From Janibacter limosus NBRC 16128 (GTDB taxonomy: Bacteria > Actinomycetota > Actinomycetes > Actinomycetales > Dermatophilaceae): DNA of 64,000 nt. The first letter of the stretch is position 1. Each line of letters opens with the position of its first letter. The notes under the pieces are model-generated. The model was given only the letters and a program-made list of their open reading frames with translations, made no database searches and was not told the origin of the DNA. The DNA lies in assembly GCF_001570985.1 (NCBI RefSeq), contig NZ_BCSS01000014.1:1-64000 (forward strand). The letters are read 5' to 3'. Made by a program: the position numbers and the translations under genes. Shown here in pieces: positions 56,175-64,000 of the stretch.

Positions 56175-56180
56175 GCGCTC

Positions 56181-57455
56181 ATGCCGACCCGACCTCGTCA
56201 CCTGACCCGCGCCGCCGCCGGCTTGGCCGTCCTCGCCCTCGTCGGGTGCGGCTCGGACTCCCCTGACGGACCGACCACCTCCAGCAGTGCCAGCTCCTCG
56301 ACCTCCACGAGCGCCTCCAGCTCCTCCCCGGCGTCGTCATCGACAGCCTCCTCGAGCACCACACGCACCTCCTCCTCGACGTCGAGCTCCACCGCAGCCG
56401 GGCCCAGGGCCAGCGCGTGCGTCACGCAGATCCGCGAAGCCATGACTCCCACGCAGCAGGCCGGCCAGCTGCTCATGGCCGCCATGCAGCCGGGCTCCCC
56501 AGCCGGCCTCGACACCGCGATCTCCGAGCAGGGCCTCGGATCGATGCTCTATCTCGGCGGCTGGCAGGACTCCTCCACCGTCGCGGCTGCGAGCAGCCAC
56601 CTGCAGGAGGTCTCCCCGACGGTCAAGGGCACCAAGGTCGGGATGCTCGTCTCCGCGGACCAGGAGGGGGGCGAGGTCCAGCAGCTGACCGGGTCCGGCT
56701 TCACCCCCTTGCCCTCCGGCCTCGAGCAGGCCCAGGACCCGAGCCTGCGGGCCTCCGCCAAGGCATGGGGCAGCGAGCTCAAGCAGGCCGGCGTCAACGT
56801 CAACCTCGCGCCTGTCGCCGACACGGTGCCCACCGACATCGGCCGTGCCAACGAGCCGATCGGCAAGTGGAGCCGCCAGTACGGCTCCACACCGGCCGCC
56901 GCGGGCAAGGGAGCTCTCGCCTTCGCGCAGGGCATGCAGGACGCCGGCGTCGAGCCGACGGTCAAGCACTTCCCCGGCATCGGCCGGATCACGGGCAACA
57001 CCGACCTCACGGCCACGGGCATCAGCGACACGGTGGCGACGACCTCGGACCCCCACCTCGCCCCCTTCGCCCAGAACATCGAGGGCGGGACCCGGATCGT
57101 CATGGTCGGCTCGGCCCACTACCCGAAGATCGACGGCGAGACGCCGGCGCTGTTCTCCACCAAGATCGTGACCGGCATGCTGCGCAAGGACATGGGCTTC
57201 GACGGGGTCGCCATCACGGATGACGTCGGCGCTGCCAAGGCCGTCGCCGCGACGCCGGTCGGTGAGCGCGCGACGAAGTTCATCGCCGCCGGCGGTGACA
57301 TCGTGCTCACCGCTGACCCCGCGCAGGTGCCCACGATGGTCACCGCCATCCAGACCAGGGCGAAGGGAGACCCCGCCTTCGCCAAGCAGGTCACCGCCTC
57401 GGTGACCCGGGTTCTCACCCTCAAGGAGGACATGGGCCTGCTGCGCTGCGGCTGA
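56181..57455 (+). CDS. GH3 (NagZ-family-like) lipoprotein with degenerate catalytic loop
   Basis: A 424-residue exported lipoprotein: signal LAVLALVGC with lipobox LVGC (C23), then a 50-residue Ser/Thr stalk and a GH3 barrel from about residue 80 (QREAMTPTQQAGQLLMA-like IREAMTPTQQAGQLLMAAM; SADQEGGEVQQLTGSGFTPLPS; VNLAPVADTV). In active NagZ the loop is KHFPGHGDT..DSH and carries the His/Asp acid-base dyad. Here it is KHFPGIGRITGNTD with no His. The Asp nucleophile position (GVAITDDVGAAKAV) remains. It may be a poor hydrolase, have changed specificity or bind muropeptides. The leaderless start is at 56181. It is convergent with tsaD. Confidence 0.85.
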   Translation: MPTRPRHLTRAAAGLAVLALVGCGSDSPDGPTTSSSASSSTSTSASSSSPASSSTASSSTTRTSSSTSSSTAAGPRASACVTQIREAMTPTQQAGQLLMAAMQPGSPAGLDTAISEQGLGSMLYLGGWQDSSTVAAASSHLQEVSPTVKGTKVGMLVSADQEGGEVQQLTGSGFTPLPSGLEQAQDPSLRASAKAWGSELKQAGVNVNLAPVADTVPTDIGRANEPIGKWSRQYGSTPAAAGKGALAFAQGMQDAGVEPTVKHFPGIGRITGNTDLTATGISDTVATTSDPHLAPFAQNIEGGTRIVMVGSAHYPKIDGETPALFSTKIVTGMLRKDMGFDGVAITDDVGAAKAVAATPVGERATKFIAAGGDIVLTADPAQVPTMVTAIQTRAKGDPAFAKQVTASVTRVLTLKEDMGLLRCG

Positions 57456-57472
57456 GGCCGCCCTGCGTCGCG

Positions 57473-58548
<1,076 letters not shown>

Positions 58549-58552
<4 letters not shown>

Positions 58553-59028
58553 GCTGCATCCTTCGTCGTCAGGTCGAGGGCGAGGACGAGCGCGTCGACC
58601 CCGCCCGGGTAGTAGCCGCGACGGGTCTGCACCAGCGTGAAACCGCGTGCGGCGTAGAGGCCGCGGGCCGCGGCATTGTCCTCACGAACCTCGAGGAGCA
58701 GTCGCTCCGCCCCAGCGGCACGGGACCGGGTGACGAGCTCGTCGAGCAGTCGGCGCCCCAGGCCGGTGCGTCGCGTGCGGGGCAGGGTCGCGATCGTCAT
58801 GACATCGCTGACGTCGCCGCCGTGGTCGAGCCCGGCGTAGCCGGCGATCCCCTCGGCGTCCTCGGCCAGGAGGTACTCCCGGCGCGGCCGGCCCGCGAGC
58901 TCACCCCACCAGGACTGCACGGACCACGCCTCGCTGCCGAAGAGCTCGCTCTCGTGGTCCGCGAGCTCGGCAAGGTCCTGCCACCGCACCTCACGCAGGG
59001 CGAAGGGGGTCCCCGTCACCGCGGTCAC
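58549..59028 (-). CDS. rimI: Ribosomal-protein-alanine N-acetyltransferase
   Basis: A 159-residue GNAT enzyme of the RimI class, located between tsaB and tsaD as usual. The acetyl-CoA loop is [21 protein letters not shown]. The last part, [42 protein letters not shown], is the RimI signature. It overlaps tsaD (ATGA) and tsaB (ATGA). The target could be S18 or other N-terminal alanines. Confidence 0.93.
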
Positions 59029-59783
59029 TGGGGCGCCTCCCCATCGCGCGCGCCGCGCTCCGCCGCGCGTCGCAGGTCGCGCTGCTGCTGGCGGGGCGAG
59101 GGCCCCCGCGAGGACTTGGGCTTGGGTGCGCTCGCCACGGCATCAGGCCGGCGCAGGTACAGCGGCTCGATCGGCATGTCCTCACCGGCCGCGATGCGTG
59201 CGGCTGCGATGCCGGCGAGGACTCCCGCGTCGACGTCGAGGAGATCGGTGCCGCCCGGAGCCAACGCATGGGGCAGCAGGTCGGGATAGAGGTCGGGGCC
59301 ACGGCCGACGGTGGGCAGCGCGCGGACCTCATCGGGCAGGTCGGCCGGCCTGGTCACCGTGGGCTCGTCGAGCGCCTCGAACTCCCCTGCGGTACAACGG
59401 TATCGGGCCCAGTAGACCTCCTTGCGCCGGGCATCGGTGGCCACGAGCAGGTCGCCCTCATGGCCCAGCCGCGCGGCGGCCGCGGCCAGCGCGTCGAGGG
59501 AGCAGACGCCATGGACGGCGATCCCTCGGGCGTGGGCAAAGGTCTGCGCCGTCACCAGCCCGACGCGCAGCCCGGTGAAGGGCCCGGGGCCCGTCCCGAC
59601 GGCGACGTGCGTGATCTCCTCGGGGGTCGTGCGCGCTGCGGCCAGGACCTCAAGGATCAGGGGGGCGAGCAGCTCGGTGTGTCGTCGCGCGTCGATCGTG
59701 GAGCGGGTCGCGAGGACCGCTTGACCGTCATGGACAGCGACCGTGATCGCTGATGTCGCGGTGTCCATCGCGAGGACCCTCAT
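59025..59783 (-). CDS. tsaB: t6A synthesis protein TsaB
   Basis: A 252-residue paralogue of TsaD, acting as its scaffold partner. It starts RVLAMDTATSAITVAVHDGQAVLATRSTIDARRHTELLAPLI and has AVGTGPGPFTGLRVGLVTAQTFAHARGI, the diagnostic TsaB blocks. The C-terminal extension (about 40 basic residues ending in RDGEAPQ) is longer than usual. It overlaps rimI and tsaE by ATGA. Confidence 0.94.
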   Translation of the reverse strand: MRVLAMDTATSAITVAVHDGQAVLATRSTIDARRHTELLAPLILEVLAAARTTPEEITHVAVGTGPGPFTGLRVGLVTAQTFAHARGIAVHGVCSLDALAAAAARLGHEGDLLVATDARRKEVYWARYRCTAGEFEALDEPTVTRPADLPDEVRALPTVGRGPDLYPDLLPHALAPGGTDLLDVDAGVLAGIAAARIAAGEDMPIEPLYLRRPDAVASAPKPKSSRGPSPRQQQRDLRRAAERGARDGEAPQ

Positions 59784-60262
59784 GCTGCTCCTCCTGTGTC
59801 ACGCAGTGCCGCCTCGACGTCGGTGCCCTCCCAGCGCGGGCCGACCCCGCGCATGTCGAGGCGTCGTTCCTCGGTCTCGGGATCGGCTGCGAGGGTCAGC
59901 TCGAGACGGTCGTCGGCGAGTCCCTCCGCCAGGCCGGCGCCCCACTCGACGACGGTGACCGCGGCCTCGAGGTCGGCGTCGAGGTCAAGGTCGTCGAGCT
60001 CGGCCGTGCCGCCGAGGCGGTAGGCGTCGACGTGGACAAGCTCCGGTCCTCCGACGAGGGAGGGGTGGACGCGGGAGATGACAAAGGTGGGTGAGGTGAC
60101 CGCTCCCCGCACCCCGAGCCCTTCGCCGAGGCCTCGGGTCAGGGTCGTCTTGCCGGCCCCGAGCCCACCGGTCAGCACGACGAGGTCCCCGGCACGCAGC
60201 AGGCTGGCCAGGCGGTGGCCAAGAGCCATGGTGGCCTCGGCGTCAGGCAGGAGGAGGCTCAC
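59780..60262 (-). CDS. tsaE: t6A synthesis ATPase TsaE
   Basis: A 160-residue P-loop ATPase needed for the tRNA modification cycle. The Walker A motif is VVLTGGLGAGKTTLTRGLGEGL near residue 30. TSPTFVISRVHPSL and HVDAYRLGG follow, with VVEWGAGLAEGLADDRLEL near the C-terminus. The start is GTG 60262, overlapping the alpha/beta hydrolase stop (GTGA). The order alr - abh - tsaE - tsaB - rimI - tsaD is the common actinobacterial arrangement. Confidence 0.94.
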   Translation of the reverse strand: MSLLLPDAEATMALGHRLASLLRAGDLVVLTGGLGAGKTTLTRGLGEGLGVRGAVTSPTFVISRVHPSLVGGPELVHVDAYRLGGTAELDDLDLDADLEAAVTVVEWGAGLAEGLADDRLELTLAADPETEERRLDMRGVGPRWEGTDVEAALRDTGGAA

Positions 60263-61404
60263 GCAGAGCGCCCCCGGACCGCTGCCTTGGCCCGCTCTGC
60301 GTCCGTCTCCGCATCGACCCCGCGGGGCCGTTCGAGCAGCCCGAAGATCGCCTCGGTGACCGGACCGGGTCGTTCCAGCTGGAGCAGGTGCCCGACCCCC
60401 GGGATGACGATGTGCTCGGCCGCGGGGAGCGCCTCGGCGAGACGCTCGCTGTGCTCGGGCGGCGTGAGGAGGTCCTTGGACCCCGCCACGATGAGCACGG
60501 GTGTCTCGACGAGGCCCGGCAGGGTCTCGCGCACGTCGAGCTCGTCGAGCTCGGGCAGGAAGGCACCGATGGCATCCAGCCGGGTGCCGAAGACCATCGT
60601 CGCGACGGCGCGCAACATCTCCTTGGGCATCTCGGTGCCGAACGCGTACTTCTGCACGAAGTGGTTTTCCACCGCGCGCCCGGCCGCGCGCAGGCTGCCC
60701 CACACTCCCTCGCGCTGGCCCAGGCCCCCGAGGAACCCCGGACCGAGCTTGGCGATGATGCGGTCGAACATCGCGCCGAGACCCAGCTGGACGAGGCTGT
60801 CGCCCCCGGCGCTCGTGGCGATGAGCGCCGCTCCGGTGACGCGGTCACGCGTGAGCTCCGGGTAGCGCCCGGCGAAGCTCATGATCGTCATGCCGCCCAT
60901 CGAGTGCCCGACGAGGACGAGGTCGCCCTCGGGTGTCGTGGCGTCGATGACCGCCCGCAGGTCCTTGCCGAGCTGGTCGATGGTGCAGTTGGCGAGGTCC
61001 CCGACCTCGGAGATCCCGTGGTTTCGCTGGTCATAGCTGACGACCCGGTAGCCGGCGTCGACGAGCGCCCGGCGCTGGTGGACCCAGGAGCTGAGGTTGA
61101 GCACGAAGCCGTGGACGAGCACGACGGTCGGGCCGCGCTGCGAGCTCCAGTCGTCGGGCTCGTCGATCTCGGCGTGCAGGACGAGCCCGTCGCTGGCTCG
61201 TACCGCCACCATCTTGTCCGTGGCGAAGGGGAAGACGTGCACCCTGTCACGAGCCGTGACGGCGTAGGCACGGGAGCGACGGGCAGCGGACCTACCGGCC
61301 AGGCCCGCACCGGCGATGGCGACCCCGCCCACGGCCGCAGCCGCCAGACCGAGTCCGGCGGCGGCTCCTCGGCCGATCCCCTTGCCCTTGTGCTGCTCGC
61401 CCAT
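60259..61404 (-). CDS. Alpha/beta-hydrolase (between alr and tsaE)
   Basis: A 381-residue protein with an N-terminal hydrophobic Ala/Gly-rich segment (about residues 13-40), then a hydrolase domain. The oxyanion strand is VVLVHGFVLNLSSWVHQ, the nucleophile elbow VLVGHSMGGMTIMSFAG (Ser), the Asp is in VAGSKDLLTPPEHSE, and the His in IPGVGHLLQLERP. It looks catalytically complete, with unknown substrate. The gene begins with TGATG overlap to alr and overlaps tsaE (GTGA). In other actinobacteria the same hydrolase sits here; the link to t6A or D-Ala synthesis is not understood. Confidence 0.85.
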   Translation of the reverse strand: MGEQHKGKGIGRGAAAGLGLAAAAVGGVAIAGAGLAGRSAARRSRAYAVTARDRVHVFPFATDKMVAVRASDGLVLHAEIDEPDDWSSQRGPTVVLVHGFVLNLSSWVHQRRALVDAGYRVVSYDQRNHGISEVGDLANCTIDQLGKDLRAVIDATTPEGDLVLVGHSMGGMTIMSFAGRYPELTRDRVTGAALIATSAGGDSLVQLGLGAMFDRIIAKLGPGFLGGLGQREGVWGSLRAAGRAVENHFVQKYAFGTEMPKEMLRAVATMVFGTRLDAIGAFLPELDELDVRETLPGLVETPVLIVAGSKDLLTPPEHSERLAEALPAAEHIVIPGVGHLLQLERPGPVTEAIFGLLERPRGVDAETDAERAKAAVRGRSA

Positions 61405-62612
61405 CAGGAGCCTTCCAGGTAGCGGCGCGGGACGCGGGGCCCGAGCCGGGTGACGATCTCGTAGTTGATGGTGTCGATGGCCGTGGCCCAGTCCTGGGCG
61501 GTCGGCTCACCATCCGCCTCGCGCCCGATGAGGACGACCTCGTCGCCAGCCTGCGCCGGACTGTCCGCTCCGAGGTCGAGGACCATCTGGTCCATGCAGA
61601 CCCGCCCGGCGACCGTGTACCCGCGTCCGTGCACCTGCATGGGTCCGACATTGGATGCATGCCGCGGGATGCCGTCGGCGTACCCGAGGGGCACGAGGCC
61701 CAGACGCGTCGCCTCCGGCGTCGTGTAGAGGTGGGCATAGGAGATGCCCTGCCCGGCCGGGCAGTCCTTGACCGCGATGAGGCGGGCGGTCACCCGCATC
61801 GCCTCGCGCAGACCGAAGTGGGCGGGCCCACCGATGTCGGGCACGGGGCTCAGCCCGTAGATCGCGACGCCGGGCCGGACCATGTCGAAGTGGGCCGACG
61901 GGTTGGTCAGGGTCGCTGCCGAGTTGGACAGGTGGCGCAGGCGGGGTCGCAGACCGGCTCGCTCGGCGTCTGCCACCATCGCGACGAAGGTCTCCTGCTG
62001 CGCCCGGACCGTCGGATGGTCCGGCGAGTCCGCATAGGCGAAGTGGGAGAAGATCCCCTCGACGTCGATGACGTCCTCGGCCTGCAGCCGGGCCGCGTCC
62101 ACGAACATCCCGGCGAGGTCCTCCCGCCATGCCCCACCCCGCCCGAGGCCGGTGTCGACCTTGAGGTGGATGCGCGCCGTCATACCGGTCTCCCGAGCAG
62201 CGGCGGCGATCTCAGCGAGGGCCCACGGCGCGCCGGCCGACAGGGTCAGATCGGCGCGGATGGCAGCGGCCAGGTCCGCACCCGGGGCGAAGAGCCACGT
62301 GAGGATCGGCGCTGTCACACCGGCGGCGCGTGCGGCGAGGGCCTCGGTCAGCTGCGCGACCGCGAGATGGGTGGCGCCACCGGCGAGGGCGGCACCGGCG
62401 ACGGGCACGAGACCGTGGCCGTAGGCGTCGCCCTTGATGACGGCCATGACCTCGGCGTCGCCGGCGCGGCGGGAGAGCTCGGCGACGTTGTCCGAGATGG
62501 CGCTCAGGTCGATGTCTGCCCATGCGGACAGGCCGACCGTCGAGGCCCCCGTCGGCAGAAGCGACGGGGTTGCGGCGGAGGGCAGGGCTGGGTGCGGGTT
62601 CGAGATGTCCAT
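61404..62612 (-). CDS. alr: Alanine racemase
   Basis: Produces D-alanine for peptidoglycan. The 402-residue PLP-dependent enzyme has the lysine in EVMAVIKGDAYGHGLVPVA (the usual motif is VKADAYGHG). IHLKVDTGLGRGG and the opposing Tyr in LGYADGIPRHAS follow, with VCMDQMVLDLGADSPAQAGDEVVLIG. The extra N-terminal 30 residues (PHPALPSAATPSLLPTG) are of low complexity. ATG 62612 is taken. A TTG at 62618, 7 bases from TAGACT, is a reasonable leaderless alternative. Longer upstream extension through the divergent gene is rejected. Confidence 0.95.
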   Translation of the reverse strand: MDISNPHPALPSAATPSLLPTGASTVGLSAWADIDLSAISDNVAELSRRAGDAEVMAVIKGDAYGHGLVPVAGAALAGGATHLAVAQLTEALAARAAGVTAPILTWLFAPGADLAAAIRADLTLSAGAPWALAEIAAAARETGMTARIHLKVDTGLGRGGAWREDLAGMFVDAARLQAEDVIDVEGIFSHFAYADSPDHPTVRAQQETFVAMVADAERAGLRPRLRHLSNSAATLTNPSAHFDMVRPGVAIYGLSPVPDIGGPAHFGLREAMRVTARLIAVKDCPAGQGISYAHLYTTPEATRLGLVPLGYADGIPRHASNVGPMQVHGRGYTVAGRVCMDQMVLDLGADSPAQAGDEVVLIGREADGEPTAQDWATAIDTINYEIVTRLGPRVPRRYLEGS

Positions 62613-62625
62613 GGTCAAGGCACCG

Positions 62626-62631
62626 AGTCTA
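62626..62631 (-). promoter_or_regulatory. -10 box (alr operon)
   Basis: TAGACT on the minus strand, 7 bases before TTG 62618 and 13 before ATG 62612; head of the alr-abh-tsaE-tsaB-rimI-tsaD operon. Confidence 0.45.
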
Positions 62632-62660
62632 GGACGGCTCTGAGGGGCAGACTGGCAGGC

Positions 62661-63704
62661 ATGACCTACCGCACTGACGACTACCAGGCCGACCGGACCC
62701 GCTACGACTCGACGGACTACCGCCGGTGCGGCCGATCCGGTCTCCTCCTGCCACCGATCTCCCTCGGCCTGTGGCACAACTTCGGCGACGCCGAGCCGCT
62801 CGAGACGCAGCGTGCGGTGCTGCGACGAGCCTTCGACCGTGGCGTGACGCACTTCGACCTGGCCAACAACTACGGCCCTCCCTATGGCGCCGCAGAGCGC
62901 AACTTCGGGACGATCTTCGCGCAGGACTTCCGTCCCTACCGCGACGAGCTGATCCTCTCGACCAAGGCCGGCTGGGACATGTGGCCGGGCCCCTACGGCC
63001 AGGGCGGTGGCTCGCGCAAGTACCTGCTCGCCTCGCTCGACCAGTCGCTGGAGCGGATGGGCGTCGACTACGTCGACATCTTCTACAGCCACCGCTTCGA
63101 CCCCGACACCCCGCTCGAGGAGACGATGGGCGCGCTCGACGCGGCCGTACGCTCCGGCAAGGCGCTCTACGTCGGCATCTCCTCCTATGGCCCCGAGCGC
63201 ACGCGTGAGGCCCACGCGATCCTGCGCGAGCTGGGCACCCCCCTGCTCATCCACCAGCCGTCGTACTCGATGATCAACCGCTGGATCGAGGACGAGCTGC
63301 TCGATACCGTCGACGAGCTGGGTGTCGGCACGATCGCCTTCACCCCTCTCGCCCAGGGCCTGCTGACCAACAAGTACCTCGGCGGCGTCCCGCAGGACTC
63401 GAGGGCGGCGCGCGAGGGCACCGGCATCGCCGACCAGCTCACCGAGGACAACCTGACGCGCATCCGGGCCCTCGACGGCATCGCCCAGGGGCGCGGTCAG
63501 ACCCTCGCCCAGATGGCCCTGGCGTGGATCCTGCGCGACCCGCGGGTCACCTCGGTGCTCGTCGGCGCCCGCACCGTCGAGCAGCTCGACAACAGCCTCG
63601 ACGCCCTCGGGTCCACGGACTTCACCGATGACGAGCTGGCCCGCATCGACGCGCACGCGGTCGACGGCGGGGTCAACTGGTGGGCGGAGTCCGCACAGGG
63701 CTAG
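62661..63704 (+). CDS. Aldo/keto reductase (YghZ/L-glyceraldehyde-3-phosphate reductase-like)
   Basis: A 347-residue NADPH-dependent barrel. It has LLPPISLGLWHNFGD, FDRGVTHFDLANNYGPPYGAAERNFG (Asp and Tyr of the catalytic tetrad), ILSTKAGWDMWPGPYGQGGGSRKYLLASLDQSL (Lys), IFYSHRFDPDTPLEETMGALD (His), and the C-terminal cofactor block RDPRVTSVLVGARTVEQLDNSL. It matches the YghZ branch, which reduces L-glyceraldehyde 3-phosphate and methylglyoxal. ATG 62661. It is divergent from alr. Confidence 0.9.
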   Translation: MTYRTDDYQADRTRYDSTDYRRCGRSGLLLPPISLGLWHNFGDAEPLETQRAVLRRAFDRGVTHFDLANNYGPPYGAAERNFGTIFAQDFRPYRDELILSTKAGWDMWPGPYGQGGGSRKYLLASLDQSLERMGVDYVDIFYSHRFDPDTPLEETMGALDAAVRSGKALYVGISSYGPERTREAHAILRELGTPLLIHQPSYSMINRWIEDELLDTVDELGVGTIAFTPLAQGLLTNKYLGGVPQDSRAAREGTGIADQLTEDNLTRIRALDGIAQGRGQTLAQMALAWILRDPRVTSVLVGARTVEQLDNSLDALGSTDFTDDELARIDAHAVDGGVNWWAESAQG

Positions 63705-63772
63705 GCCGGCGCCCCCGGGACGTCCCGGGAGCCGCTGCATGGAGATCTCCTCCGACGGACTCGGCGGACGGC

Positions 63773-63778
63773 TAGCCT
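63773..63778 (+). promoter_or_regulatory. -10 box of a leaderless promoter (ACT-domain gene)
   Basis: TAGCCT, 6 bases, ATG at 63785. Confidence 0.5.
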
Positions 63779-63784
63779 CGATGC

Positions 63785-64000
63785 ATGAGAACCGTCGTGG
63801 TCAGCCTCATCGCAGAGGATCGTCCCGGGCTCGTCGCCGAGCTCGCCCGCACCGTCGCCGAGCAGGGCGGCAACTGGCTGGAGAGCCAGATGGGACGGTT
63901 GGGCGGCACCTTCGCCGGAGCCGTCTTGGTCGAGCTCGAGGACGATCGCATCGAGGGGCTGTCGGCCGCGGTGCGGGACCTGCCTGACGTCGACGTCGTC
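63785..64000 (+). CDS. GcvR-like ACT-domain protein (3' end outside window)
   Basis: The first 72 codons of a gene cut by the window end. The visible part (RTVVVSLIAEDRPGLVAELARTVAEQGGNWLESQMGRLGG) is an ACT domain of the kind found in the glycine-cleavage repressor GcvR, which usually has two such domains. The regulatory partner and ligand are not known. The leaderless TAGCCT box supports ATG 63785 rather than the ATG four bases earlier, which is out of frame. Confidence 0.75.
   Translation, partial: MRTVVVSLIAEDRPGLVAELARTVAEQGGNWLESQMGRLGGTFAGAVLVELEDDRIEGLSAAVRDLPDVDVV

Noticed and set aside
62613-63740. Long N-terminal extension of alanine racemase
   Set aside because: It would run antisense through the whole aldo/keto reductase gene and has no homology-like features.

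Overview
The window is high-GC actinobacterial DNA. Gene content, TANNNT -10 boxes placed directly before start codons, CIRCE-controlled groESL, a WhiB3-type regulator and a MurT/GatD pair all fit Actinomycetota. The overall style suggests Micrococcales, probably an Intrasporangiaceae-like genus (Janibacter or relatives); that last step is inference. I see no rRNA or tRNA gene, CRISPR array, recognisable insertion sequence or replication origin.

Layout. 1-4997: a surface/polysaccharide block (secreted PPC plus beta-propeller protein, cut by the window edge; GT2 and GT4 glycosyltransferases; a beta-helix lipoprotein). 5038-8269: a DUF6636-like lipoprotein, a DUF6350 membrane protein, and a SigE-type ECF sigma factor with its probable anti-sigma partner. 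8397-12118: the riboflavin operon ribD-ribE-ribBA-ribH behind an FMN riboswitch. 12216-17456: secreted GH25 lysozyme, sucCD, a lipase-like hydrolase and an M23 peptidase. 17538-24115: a DNA-repair-flavoured stretch (PcrA/UvrD helicase, MFS transporter, GNAT, LigD-type polymerase domain, TfoX-like protein, family 5 uracil-DNA glycosylase). 24132-33701: oxidoreductase, a nuclease-like gene inside nested inverted repeats, NUDIX, glycolipid-type genes, the GatD/MurT peptidoglycan amidation pair and an acyltransferase. 33757-48412: purine and redox region (guaA, DUF3817, SURF1, GMC oxidase, aldehyde dehydrogenase, guaB3, efflux pump, two peptidase-like genes, guaB, whiB3). 48444-56050: S4 protein, a racemase homologue, serA, groEL/groES, a THUMP-like methyltransferase and a surface protein. 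56181-64000: GH3 lipoprotein, the t6A operon (tsaE-tsaB-rimI-tsaD) with alr and an alpha/beta hydrolase, an aldo/keto reductase and a truncated ACT-domain gene.

How it works together. The order GMC oxidase - guaB3 - guaB - whiB3 - groEL - groES - tsaD - rimI - tsaB - tsaE - alr keeps the order and relative strands I recall for Mycobacterium tuberculosis Rv3409c-Rv3423c, with extra genes inserted. Cell-wall functions recur (alr, MurT/GatD, M23, GH25, GH3, a sigma factor that may sense envelope stress).

The strongest unexplained structure is at 25129-26226. A gene encoding an AbiEi-like N-terminus fused to a DUF559/Vsr-like nuclease sits inside four copies of a 13-bp sequence arranged as nested inverted repeats, exactly filling the gap between two convergent genes. 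Other points of interest are a racemase homologue without its catalytic residues, a MurT without its zinc-ribbon cysteines, sixteen starts that obey a strict TANNNT-N6-start rule, and four terminators built on the same CGAAGGG/CCCTTCG base.
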